DNA from: Gemmataceae bacterium
GTDB taxonomy: Bacteria; Planctomycetota; Planctomycetia; Gemmatales; Gemmataceae
Direction: 5' to 3'
NCBI GenBank assembly: GCA_025055795.1
Contig: JANWVV010000005.1
Coordinates: 1 to 64,000, forward strand
DNA: 64,000 nucleotides
Shown here: positions 34,736 through 43,735 of the stretch, in pieces
Position numbering within the stretch: the first letter of the stretch is position 1
How the letters are laid out: the number at the start of each line of letters is the position of its first letter
Notes under the pieces: model-generated
Databases searched by the model: none
Seen by the model: the letters and a program-made list of their open reading frames with translations, nothing else
Told to the model about the DNA's origin: nothing
Position numbers and translations under genes: made by a program

Positions 34736-37700
34736 TCATCCTGCATTTGTGCCAGCGGTTTTCAGATCCTCCATCGCACGGGCCACCGCCAGCGGCAACA
34801 CCTTCCGGATGCGTCGGCCACGGCGGATCTCGGCCCAGTTCTTCAGAATGTATTCAGCCTGACGGCTGCCGGTACGGGCAAAGTACTGGTGCAACAATGG
34901 ATGCATCCACTCGTAGTCGACGTGGGAGCAATCGATGACGGTCACGCTTTTGCCGTGCAGCTTGGCGGGCACTTCGTTTTTAGGGTCATAGATGAATAGT
35001 TCGCCGCCGGTCATGCCCGAGCCGATTTCATTTTCGACGGGTCCCAAGATGAGGACACGGCCGCGGGTCATGTATTCGCAAGCGTACTTGCCGGCGGCTT
35101 CGGCGACGATGGTGGCCCCGCTATTGCGAATCCCCAGGCGGTGGCCAGCTCGTCCTCCAATGAAGATGGTACCGCCGGTAGCGCCATAGCCGACGTTGTT
35201 GCCGGCCACACTTTGGATTTCGCCGCCATAGTCGCTCGCGGAGTAATCCAAGGTTACGACGACCGTGCCGCCGGAAATCCCCTTGGCGACGCCGTCCTGA
35301 GCAAAGCCTCGTAGCTCCAAATCCAGGCCATTAACGCACCAAGCCCCGAAGCTTTGTCCGGCCTCACCTTCAAAACGCACCCGGATTTTGCGGTGATTCG
35401 GCATCCCTTCGCGGCCGTACAGTTGCGCGATCAAGCCAGCGACCGTTGCCCCGACGCTTCGGTCCGAATTGCGTATACGGAACACCAGGTCTGCATTCTG
35501 GGCTGTGTCGATCGCGTCGTAAGCGGCGTCCAGAATCTTGCGGTTTAGACCCAGGTCGATCATTTTCACCCCGTTTGCGGGGGGCGGATCTTGCGGATAC
35601 TTCTGGTCCAGGCGACACAACGCCATGTCGGGCTGCAGGAAGCGGGACAAATCTAGTAGAGCTGCACGGGGGTGTTTGGTCTTGAGATCCGTGCGGGGAA
35701 TCAGCAGTTCGCACCGGCCCGTAATGTCGGACAATTGACGGAAACCCATCTCCGCCAGGATCCGACGCACCTCCTCGGCGACTGCCAGAAGGTAGGCCTT
35801 GGTGTGTTCGGGGTGTCCTTTGAATATTTCCGGGCTACCCGTAATGCCAGTGGGGCAGTTGGGAATATGGCAGCTTTTGCAGACAATACAGCCCACCGAG
35901 ACCATCAGGGCCTGGCCAAAGCTGAATTCGTCGGCACCGAAAAGGGCATATTTGACGATGTCGTAGCCGTTTTTGATGCCACCACCGACCCGCAGACGGA
36001 CGGTGCGACGCAGGCCGTTGACCACCAGGGCCTGATGGGCTTCGGCTAGCCCCATTTCACTGGGCAAACCGGCATGCTCCTTACTGGAAACCATAGCCGC
36101 ACCGGTACCGCCGTCGATGCCATCGATCTCGATGATATCTGCACCGGCCTTGGCCACTCCCACGGCGATTGTACCGATGTTTTCCACCGCCACCAGCTTG
36201 ACAGACACGACAACACCCGGTTTGACCGCCTTCAGGTCGTAAATTAACTGTGCTAGATCCTCGATAGAGTAGATATCATGATGCGGCGGCGGACTGATCA
36301 GGTCGGTCCCCGGCTTGGCAAAACGGATTTCGGCAATTTCCGTGGTAACCTTTTTGCCCATGAGCTGGCCGCCTTCACCCGGCTTGGCTCCCTGAGCCAT
36401 TTTGATCTGGATTTCCTCGGCGTTGACCAGATATTCGGCGTCGACACCGAAGCGGCCACTGGCTACCTGGCGAATGCGGCTGCGGAACCGGCTTTTGCGT
36501 ATGTCACCGTCCAGACAGTAGATTTCCGGATGGGCCTGGCGTTGAGCCCGGACTTTCTCCCAGAACGGTCCCCAGGCTCGTTCCGGAATGTCGTTGCGCC
36601 AGCGGGCTTCCCCGCCTTCGCCGCTGTTGCTGAAAGTTCCCAGTTCATTGAGGGCAGCGGCAATTGTCATGTGAGAAGCCCCTGTGAGGGCTCCATGGCT
36701 CATGGCCGCTCCTCGGAAATGCCAGCGAATGATGTCCAGTGCCGGTTGCACTTGCTCCACAGGCAGGGGCTGGTCCGCCTTGCGCAGGGTAAACAGGTCA
36801 CGCAGAACTGTCGGCACGCGTGTGTTAATCAGCTCAGTGAATTTAGCATATTTACTTTCAATTCGATGGAATACCTCCGGATCACGCTCGGTCGGCGGTG
36901 CCGTGTAGGCCATTTCTCCACCACCTGCATCCGGTTCGGGATGGGCTTCCTTGACCGCTTCACGCAGAGCCATACGTACTTTGGCGTTGAATGCGTGGTA
37001 GTCGCGGTTGCGACCCAGTACGGTCATCTTCTCCGCCTGCTGCACACGCCATTGGGCATCCTCGACGAGCTCCGCCAGACCAATCCCTCCCAGCCGGCTG
37101 GGGAAGTCGCCTAAAAATTCCATCAGTTCCGGGCCAAAACCGACTGCTTCGAACAACTGCGCCCCGCGATACCCTTCGATAGTCGTAATCCCCATCTTGG
37201 AGATCACCTTTTTGATGGTGTCTTCCAGAGCCACAAACAGGTTTTCCAGGGCTTCGCGTGGCTCTAGACGCAGCTCATTTTTGGAGTCGGGGTCTTTGAA
37301 GACCAGGCCATCCTTGACCAGACGCAGCATCAGGTAAGGATGAACGGCATCGGCGCCGAAGGCCACCAGACAGCAGACATCGTGGCCTTCCTGGATGTCG
37401 CCTGCTTGCACAATCAGGCTACAGCGGTGCCGCAGGCCCTGTCGGCACAAATATTGGTGCACTGCACCCAAGGCCAGTAACGAGGGAATGGGATAAATCC
37501 CTCGTTTACAGGCCTCTTTGTCGGAAATGCACAGGACGTGGTAGCCGTCGTGGATCGCTTTTTCCGCACTGCTTTGCAGGGCAATCAGACTGGCTCGTAA
37601 GGCTTCGGCCCCTCCGGAAAGGGGGAAGGTAGCGTCCAACAGCTTGAAGCCCAGCACTTCGTTCTGTCGGATCTCCTCAATGATGGCATCGGAAATGACC

Positions 37701-39454
37701 GGTGACGACAACTCCATCTGACGAACGGGTAGTTCATCACCATTGGGGCATTGTCCGGCCAGACGGGGACCGCGTCCAAGATATGTGGTCAGTGACATCG
37801 CGCCGCCTTCACGGTAAGGATCGATCGGCGGATTGGTTACCTCGGCAAAGGTCTGCTGGAGGTATTTGAACAGAGTGGGGTGATGCTGACTGAAAATGGT
37901 CAGCACACGGTCATGGCCCATCGAGCTGAGCGGTTCCTTTTTGAGTTTGGCCATTTCCTTGACAAACACGGCACGGTCGAAGTCCCATCCGGCTGCTTGT
38001 AACAAGTGATCGAGCGTCCAGTTGCGGTCGGCCAGTGCTGCCTCGATCAGATCCTCGGTTTGACGAGTGTAATCGAATCCTTCGGGAATGATGATGTGGC
38101 GGCGATTCAGTTCATGGAGGTCACCGACTTCGGCCTTGACTTCAGCCACGACACGGGCCAGGATCTGGTGGCTGTCCAAGCGTTCGCCGTTAGTGGTATC
38201 CAGGGCTATCATCTGTCCGGGTTGGAGCTGGCCACTGGCGACAATGGTCGTCGGATCCAAGCCGAATACACCTGATTCGCTGCCGATGTACAGCCAGCCG
38301 CGACGGTCCGAGCACCAGCGTACCGGCCGTAAACCCATGCGATCGACCAGACCGACTAGAACCCGACCATCCGTGCCGATGATTCCCGCGGGACCATCCC
38401 AGGCCGCCAGAGAACCGAAGGTCCGTCGATAGTAAGTGAACAGATCGAACGCATCCTGGCCCCAGACATCGGCTTCCGTGTCCCAAACGGGGGGGATGGA
38501 GATACGCAAGGCGCGTAGAAGGCTCCATCGCTGTTCCAGGACCAGGAACTCCAGCCACTCATCCAGGCTGGCCGAGTCGCTCATTTGAGGGGTGAGCAGA
38601 TCACCGCCCGGTAGCGGGGGTTGCAGGCTGCGCGCAAAGGCGGCCACCGCGTTGCGATTAGTCCGGATGGTGTTGATCTCACCGTTGTGACAAGTCATCC
38701 GGAACGGCTGGGCCAAAATCCAGTTGGGGAACGTATTAGTACTGTAGCGGCGATGAAAAATGGCAATACCTGTCTCGAAGCCCGGCTGGGTCAGATCGGG
38801 GTAATATTCGGCTAGCTGGGCACTTCGGAGTAATCCCTTGTAGGAGATTAATCGGGAGGAGAAGGAAGGAACGTAAGCCTGCAGCCCTTCTTCAGACAGG
38901 CGAGCCCGCAGCGTCAGGCGTGCCCGGTACAGACGGCGTTCGACTTCAGGTTCGTTGTCCAAATGGATCCGAAATAGCCAATGTTCGATGGCCGCCGGGC
39001 GGGTCTTTCGGGCCCGGACCGACAACAAATCGTCCTGGGTGGGTACAGGGCGTACCCCTAGCAAACTAAAAGATTCTGACGGTACACACGACCGTAGCAA
39101 CTCGCGAATTCGTTCCTGACGCGCGCTATCGCTCTCCAGAATAAAGACCACGGCGATGGCTAGCCGGTCTTCCGGCTTGAGGTAGCGGGCGCCATCCAAA
39201 CGCAGACGCTTGGCCTCTTCCTTGAAGAAGTGCTGGGGAATAACGGCTGTTAAACCGGCTCCGTCACCGGTATCGCCACATACTCCCCCCCGGTGCTCCA
39301 TGCAGGCTAAAGCTGTCAGCGCTTTGCGTAACACCTCGTGACTGGGTTTACCGTCTTTAGCAGCGACACCGCCAATGCCACAGGCATCGCGCCCCACCAC
39401 ATCAGTGTACAAAAGTCTGCCTTCCCGCACGCGCTGCCAGCCATACTCGTCCAC
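34736..39454 (-). CDS. gltB: Glutamate synthase (NADPH) large subunit GltB
   Basis: 1,572 residues, normal for bacterial GltB. The enzyme makes two glutamates from glutamine and 2-oxoglutarate. The order is complete: a ~24-residue propeptide ending before the N-terminal nucleophile Cys25 in DACGIGG; class II glutaminase domain (about 25-430, FHRRYSTNTFPNW, TCHNGEINT); central domain; FMN/2-oxoglutarate barrel with ENIGTIAVGVAKAGADIIEIDG and SKEHAGLPSEMGLAEAHQAL; 3Fe-4S cysteines in CIVCKSCHIPNCPTG; and the C-terminal GxGxG helix domain (GGEIQSVAGNNVGYGATGG). GTG start at 39454 with a strong AAAGGAGG eight to nine bases upstream. The small subunit gltD is not adjacent. Confidence 0.97.
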   Translation of the reverse strand: MDEYGWQRVREGRLLYTDVVGRDACGIGGVAAKDGKPSHEVLRKALTALACMEHRGGVCGDTGDGAGLTAVIPQHFFKEEAKRLRLDGARYLKPEDRLAIAVVFILESDSARQERIRELLRSCVPSESFSLLGVRPVPTQDDLLSVRARKTRPAAIEHWLFRIHLDNEPEVERRLYRARLTLRARLSEEGLQAYVPSFSSRLISYKGLLRSAQLAEYYPDLTQPGFETGIAIFHRRYSTNTFPNWILAQPFRMTCHNGEINTIRTNRNAVAAFARSLQPPLPGGDLLTPQMSDSASLDEWLEFLVLEQRWSLLRALRISIPPVWDTEADVWGQDAFDLFTYYRRTFGSLAAWDGPAGIIGTDGRVLVGLVDRMGLRPVRWCSDRRGWLYIGSESGVFGLDPTTIVASGQLQPGQMIALDTTNGERLDSHQILARVVAEVKAEVGDLHELNRRHIIIPEGFDYTRQTEDLIEAALADRNWTLDHLLQAAGWDFDRAVFVKEMAKLKKEPLSSMGHDRVLTIFSQHHPTLFKYLQQTFAEVTNPPIDPYREGGAMSLTTYLGRGPRLAGQCPNGDELPVRQMELSSPVISDAIIEEIRQNEVLGFKLLDATFPLSGGAEALRASLIALQSSAEKAIHDGYHVLCISDKEACKRGIYPIPSLLALGAVHQYLCRQGLRHRCSLIVQAGDIQEGHDVCCLVAFGADAVHPYLMLRLVKDGLVFKDPDSKNELRLEPREALENLFVALEDTIKKVISKMGITTIEGYRGAQLFEAVGFGPELMEFLGDFPSRLGGIGLAELVEDAQWRVQQAEKMTVLGRNRDYHAFNAKVRMALREAVKEAHPEPDAGGGEMAYTAPPTERDPEVFHRIESKYAKFTELINTRVPTVLRDLFTLRKADQPLPVEQVQPALDIIRWHFRGAAMSHGALTGASHMTIAAALNELGTFSNSGEGGEARWRNDIPERAWGPFWEKVRAQRQAHPEIYCLDGDIRKSRFRSRIRQVASGRFGVDAEYLVNAEEIQIKMAQGAKPGEGGQLMGKKVTTEIAEIRFAKPGTDLISPPPHHDIYSIEDLAQLIYDLKAVKPGVVVSVKLVAVENIGTIAVGVAKAGADIIEIDGIDGGTGAAMVSSKEHAGLPSEMGLAEAHQALVVNGLRRTVRLRVGGGIKNGYDIVKYALFGADEFSFGQALMVSVGCIVCKSCHIPNCPTGITGSPEIFKGHPEHTKAYLLAVAEEVRRILAEMGFRQLSDITGRCELLIPRTDLKTKHPRAALLDLSRFLQPDMALCRLDQKYPQDPPPANGVKMIDLGLNRKILDAAYDAIDTAQNADLVFRIRNSDRSVGATVAGLIAQLYGREGMPNHRKIRVRFEGEAGQSFGAWCVNGLDLELRGFAQDGVAKGISGGTVVVTLDYSASDYGGEIQSVAGNNVGYGATGGTIFIGGRAGHRLGIRNSGATIVAEAAGKYACEYMTRGRVLILGPVENEIGSGMTGGELFIYDPKNEVPAKLHGKSVTVIDCSHVDYEWMHPLLHQYFARTGSRQAEYILKNWAEIRRGRRIRKVLPLAVARAMEDLKTAGTNAG

Positions 39455-39913
39455 GGACTGAACCTCCTTTCCTCAAGTGCTATTCCCAATGGCAAGGCCA
39501 TATTACCCATTGCCGGGCAGTAAGGAATGAGACTGCTATATTGTGCTTTACCCCTCTGTCGGCGGGATGGATCACCACGACAATCTTGCCTGAAATTACA
39601 GCCATTCCCTCCCCGCGGAGGTGAGAATAGCAACTTTGCTTCCGAAGTGTTTAGTCTATGGTCCCAACTGCGGAATTGGCAATCAATTTCTGTCGAACTC
39701 TAGAGACTAGTCATAAATCTTCAGTAAATTGCATCGATAAATCGGAATTGCACGCCGCCCACTGTCAGATAGTTGCTACCGCACCAAATCTACTTATTTG
39801 ATTTGGTATATGAAGATTCAGATGGCTAAGGTATAATTCCAAAGACACAGTAAAGTCTCCATTCGATTTTTCGACTTTTTATTAGCTGTTCGATTGCTTG
39901 ACTATACTATGAC
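39455..39913. other. Gap upstream of gltB
   Basis: 459 bases, strongly AT-rich in the right half. ACCAAAT (39783-39789) pairs with ATTTGGT (39801-39807); a shifted alternative pairing, CAAAT with ATTTG, is also possible there. TATAAT at 39831 is the only -10-like string noticed, and it points to the plus strand. The gltB promoter should lie here. Confidence 0.4.
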
Positions 39914-41203
39914 TTAATCCTTATTATCATTGGCAGGATGGTCATTTTTTAGTTGTTTCACATGGGTCAGTAATTCCGGAAGTAGTTGGTGCAGGCGGGC
40001 TTCGCAGGCTTCAGCTTGTTCCAAGTGGCGGGAACGGAGATCGTTTACTTCCCAGCGGTCTTCGGGTTTGGCATAGAGTTGTGGGAGTCGCTGTTCGCCC
40101 TCGGGAATGCGTAGGGGGAGCAGGAAGGCCCAGTCGGGGGTACGCAACGACGCTTCTGCGGCATCAGGCATCTCCCAATAGCTGACCACTTCCTGGCGGA
40201 GCTGATCGGCACCGGTTTGCAGCAAAGGGAGCAGGGACTTGCCAGGGAAGTGCCACAGGATTGGAGTGGCGAACCACTCGGCCAGGGTGGTCCACAAATC
40301 GGCGGCCTGACATAAGGCCCGAACGCGACGGCCCCCTTGCTGAGCTTGTGGTAGGCGGACAATCAACGGCAGGTGAACGACTTCCTCATGAAGCCAAGGG
40401 CGATCCCAGCCGATGCGGCCGTGTTCCCCAAGGGGAAAGCCCAAATCGGCCGTGAGGATCCAAGTGGCTTCCTGACCCCAGGAGGACTGTCGGAGTAAGT
40501 CCCAAGCTTCGCCCAAGGCAGCATCAAGGGTAGTGACGACGGCGGCAAATGAGGCCTGGAGCCACTGCCAGGCAGCATCGTCCTGAGTATCGAAAACACC
40601 GATGGGAGGCTCGGTGCATGGCGGGATTGTCTGGTCGTCATCAGAGTCCACTTCACCTGCTTGCGGAGCAGGCTTGGCCGGTTGTTCGCCGCCGCCCGCA
40701 GCGGCTCGCTGGGCTTCGTCGCGGACATCGCCTGCTGCTGATTCCTCTAAGTCCAAATAAGCGGTGAAAACGTCTTGTGGCACATCCCATGGCGGAAGAA
40801 GGCAGCCTATGTCAATCCACAGCAGTGCACGTTCTTCATGGGCGAGTTGTTCCAGTATCCGGGGCCAGAGGTCCAGAAAGGGGCGAAGGGGGGCATGCCC
40901 CTGCTGCGGACGGGCCTCGAACAAGGTGCTCCAGGACTCGTAGAATAAGGGGGGGAAATCGTACGCTGTTGAGTGGGCCCGGACCAAAACGGTGGACACA
41001 CCAGCAGTACGCCAAGCCTGGAGTAAGGGGATTAGACGTTGCCGCTGGATCCAGGGATCGACCAGATCCGCATAAAAACGATCCCAGACAACCCCTTCAT
41101 AGGCCAACCGGTCACACTGGGGCGTACCGACCCACTCGTTACCGTAGCACCCTAGCCATCCCGTCGAGCAGCCGCGGAGCAGAAAGACAACAACCTTTTT
41201 CAT
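39914..41203 (-). CDS. Sulfatase-fold protein lacking the catalytic motif
   Basis: 429 residues from ATG 41203. The start MKKVVVFLLRGCSTGWLGCYGN and the later segment LTADLGFPLGEHGRIGWDRP...EEVVHLPLIVRLP match the alkaline-phosphatase/sulfatase fold, as does the ending KPEDRWEVNDLRSRH. The formylglycine motif C/S-x-P-x-R is absent, and the usual 'DHG' metal motif is DLG. The leading Asp-Asp is also missing. It is therefore probably not a sulfatase enzyme; it may bind or be a decayed paralogue. A long acidic insert lies in the middle (AQRAAAGGGEQPAKPAPQAG). The frame is open to 41311, but that part overlaps the divergent gene's promoter. Cytoplasmic, with no signal peptide. Confidence 0.72.
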   Translation of the reverse strand: MKKVVVFLLRGCSTGWLGCYGNEWVGTPQCDRLAYEGVVWDRFYADLVDPWIQRQRLIPLLQAWRTAGVSTVLVRAHSTAYDFPPLFYESWSTLFEARPQQGHAPLRPFLDLWPRILEQLAHEERALLWIDIGCLLPPWDVPQDVFTAYLDLEESAAGDVRDEAQRAAAGGGEQPAKPAPQAGEVDSDDDQTIPPCTEPPIGVFDTQDDAAWQWLQASFAAVVTTLDAALGEAWDLLRQSSWGQEATWILTADLGFPLGEHGRIGWDRPWLHEEVVHLPLIVRLPQAQQGGRRVRALCQAADLWTTLAEWFATPILWHFPGKSLLPLLQTGADQLRQEVVSYWEMPDAAEASLRTPDWAFLLPLRIPEGEQRLPQLYAKPEDRWEVNDLRSRHLEQAEACEARLHQLLPELLTHVKQLKNDHPANDNKD

Positions 41204-41385
41204 ATGACTACATTGTAAGCAAAAAGCGGTTCTCTCGCACAGCAACGAATGAAGCGCGTGGCTACCGGCTTGCTGCGGATCTTCAGTAGATGGCATAACT
41301 GAAAGAGCCAAACAGAGCGTCGGTTCCTTCGGCGAAGCGGATCGGGAACGTCACCGGAATTTGGGTAAACGACGTCTCTGATAGA

Positions 41386-43242
41386 GTGCAGGGGGTGACA
41401 ACAGGCGTGTTGGGACCGATTTTTCAGCGTGAAGTAGTCACAGTGCCGCGGCGTAGTGGCCATTATGCCAGCCGCGCTGCTTTAATTGGCCTGCTGACGG
41501 TATTGGGAATCACAACCTGGCAAGCCAGTATTGGTTTTACCCGCGAAGCAACTTTGGGGGAAACCGCGGCTTTTGGCCTGTTATTGTTTCAGATCATTGC
41601 CTATGTGTTGTTATTACTCACCTTATTTTTTGCCACGTTGTCGGCAGCCGGGGCGGTGGCTCAGGAAAAAGATCGTCGCACCTTCGTCCTTCTGTTGGTA
41701 ACCGACTTACGGGATTACGAGATCGTCCTGGGCAAGATGCTAGGAGCATTGCTGCCCATTCTGATATTGCTGGCAATAGCCACTCCCGTGCTCGGCCTGC
41801 TGCTGCTGTTGGGGGGCATTGCGCCGCAGCAGGTGGTGCAGACGGTGGTGATTCTTGTGGCAACCGCTGTGGCTGCTGGCTCATTAGGTGCGTTGGTAGC
41901 CCTGTGGCGCGAGCGCACCTTCCAGGCTTTGGCCTTGTCGGTGCTGTTTGTGGCGTTGTACTTGGGATTGACGCAGGCATGGGGAGTACTCGCCACGTGG
42001 GGGCTATCGGGGACTACGGTTCAGATAGTGCAGGCCTGGCTGGATCCATTTGCTGCCCTGCAAACGGTATTGGCTCCTCCGGCGGCGGGTTGGTCTGGTT
42101 TGCCCCCCACTTACGGCTTTGCCCTGGTTATGCTTGGCTGGACCGTGTTGCTGAACGCAGTGGGCATATGGGGGTTGCGGCGGTGGAATCCCAGCGGTGA
42201 GCCGATTGTCCAGCGGGAGGCACCGGAGGACTTGCAAGAGTTGGACGAGTCGGCGGAGCTGGAAAAGCGAGCCAAGGCACACGCAGCTCCGGGGCCGCTC
42301 CGCCCAGTTTGGCACAATCCAATTTTATGGCGTGAAGTTTGCACACTGGCCTATGGGCGTCGACCCCTGCTAGTCAAGCTCGCTTACACTGTGGTGCTAC
42401 TTTTGATTGTGTACTTTGCCTATATCGAGCTGTATCGGCCAGGCGGACGGCCACCCTTTGCCGCTGCTTATGGTCTGGTGCCCCTGACTATCCTCAGCCT
42501 GTTGCTTGTGGCCGCACAGGCGGTCACTTCCATTACCTCCGAACGCGATGGTGGCACTCTTGATATCCTTCTGGTCACGGACATCTCCCCAAACGAATTC
42601 GTCTTCGGCAAGATTCTGGGCGTCGTATACAACTGCAAGGAATACATTGTCCCGCCCCTCATCCTGGCTTTGTACTACGCCACAGTGGGGGCTTTCGCAC
42701 CACCCAGTCAAGGCCAGGATTGGAGACAAATTCTGGAACTGAACCTGGGTCCGTTTCTGGCAATCGCCGGGGCTTTGACCATCCTGTTTGCCTTTGTAGT
42801 GGTATTAGGATTGCACGTTGCTCTGCGCATTCCCAGTAGCCGGCTTGCGATTGTTCAAACTTTGGGAACTGTTTTTTTCCTGTCGGTGGGCACTCTCATT
42901 GCCATTTATTTGATCATCATCAATGGGGGTAGTTTTGCCAATCAATGGTTGAGCTTTATTGCCTTTTTGGCGGTCGGAATAGGCGGTTTGCTCTATGTGT
43001 TCAGTGCCGATCGCCCTTCAGCGGCTCTGACCTTGGCCAGTGTGGCCTGCCCGTTGGCGATGTTCTATGGGGTGGTAACCGTACTAATCGGAAAACCTGG
43101 CACGGCCGAATCGACCGAGCCGTTGATGCCATTTCTAGCACTCGCAGGTGCCTTCGGATTGGCGATTGCTGCTATGCTAGTGCCGTTGCTCAGTGAATTC
43201 GACGTCGCTTTAGGTCGTACCGTTGCCCCCAATGAAACTTGA
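41386..43242 (+). CDS. ABC-2 type transporter permease, two tandem halves
   Basis: 618 residues with about 12 membrane helices in two similar halves. Each half has an N-terminal FQREV or LWREV segment, then a cytoplasmic loop near the second helix: EKDRRTFVLLLVTDLRDYEIVLGKMLG in the first and ERDGGTLDILLVTDISPNEFVFGKILG in the second. The halves are joined by a charged linker (about 275-300). The gene encodes a complete membrane dimer of the ABC-2 exporter type in one chain, but no ATPase gene is adjacent. GTG 41386 opens the frame; GTG 41407 is a strong alternative because AGGGGGTGA precedes it. Substrate unknown. Confidence 0.82.
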   Translation: MQGVTTGVLGPIFQREVVTVPRRSGHYASRAALIGLLTVLGITTWQASIGFTREATLGETAAFGLLLFQIIAYVLLLLTLFFATLSAAGAVAQEKDRRTFVLLLVTDLRDYEIVLGKMLGALLPILILLAIATPVLGLLLLLGGIAPQQVVQTVVILVATAVAAGSLGALVALWRERTFQALALSVLFVALYLGLTQAWGVLATWGLSGTTVQIVQAWLDPFAALQTVLAPPAAGWSGLPPTYGFALVMLGWTVLLNAVGIWGLRRWNPSGEPIVQREAPEDLQELDESAELEKRAKAHAAPGPLRPVWHNPILWREVCTLAYGRRPLLVKLAYTVVLLLIVYFAYIELYRPGGRPPFAAAYGLVPLTILSLLLVAAQAVTSITSERDGGTLDILLVTDISPNEFVFGKILGVVYNCKEYIVPPLILALYYATVGAFAPPSQGQDWRQILELNLGPFLAIAGALTILFAFVVVLGLHVALRIPSSRLAIVQTLGTVFFLSVGTLIAIYLIIINGGSFANQWLSFIAFLAVGIGGLLYVFSADRPSAALTLASVACPLAMFYGVVTVLIGKPGTAESTEPLMPFLALAGAFGLAIAAMLVPLLSEFDVALGRTVAPNET

Positions 43243-43735
43243 GTGCTGTATGCCAAACCCCCTTTTGATTAGAAATCAGAAATTAATCAGAAATAAGATC
43301 TTAGAATGCGATAGGCGTTAATTGCAGCTCTGTCCAACCAAGTAATGCCCCAGCGTGTTTGTAACCAATTAGCCGCTCTTCTATGGAGTACTAAATTCTC
43401 GATTATGATGATGCTACTAACACGACCAGAAAGAATTTGGTAGCTAAGGCCTGTGCAAAGGTCAAGTACACGTGTATTCAGACGCAATCAACCACCTAAA
43501 GTGAGGGCGTTTAGACATTCTCAGTTGCATAAGGAATGGGGAGGGATAAAAAATAAATCGTGATCAGAGTGCGGTAGATCAACCATCCCATAGTCAGCAC
43601 CCAGACGCGTACTGGGCAAACCTGCTTACATAGCGCAGGTTCGCAGATTGATTGGACACTGCTTGGAATGGTTGGCTGATCTAAATCAGATGCTGTTCAC
43701 AGACGATATAGCCACGATTTATAGGAGGCGGGGGA
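43243..43735. other. AT-rich gap upstream of the DUF1501 gene
   Basis: 493 bases. On the minus strand a frame ending at 43511 stays open for nearly 60 codons and contains a membrane-like stretch (WLIYRTLITIYFLSLPIP), but it has no start codon with a ribosome site. It also holds the inverted repeat at 43619-43641. The promoter for the four-gene plus-strand run should lie here. Confidence 0.4.
43619..43641. promoter_or_regulatory. 7-bp inverted repeat before the DUF1501 gene
   Basis: AACCTGC (43619-43625) and GCAGGTT (43635-43641) are exact reverse complements with a nine-base spacer, about 95 bases before the start codon. An operator or 5' UTR hairpin is possible; this is inference. Confidence 0.3.

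Noticed and set aside
36278-37114. 278-codon plus-strand open frame inside gltB
   Set aside because: Antisense shadow of the FMN and central domains of glutamate synthase.
43511-43685. Minus-strand open frame of nearly 60 codons with a hydrophobic helix, between the permease and DUF1501 genes
   Set aside because: No initiation codon at the 5' end, and the internal ATG at 43591 lacks a ribosome site; could be chance in AT-rich DNA.
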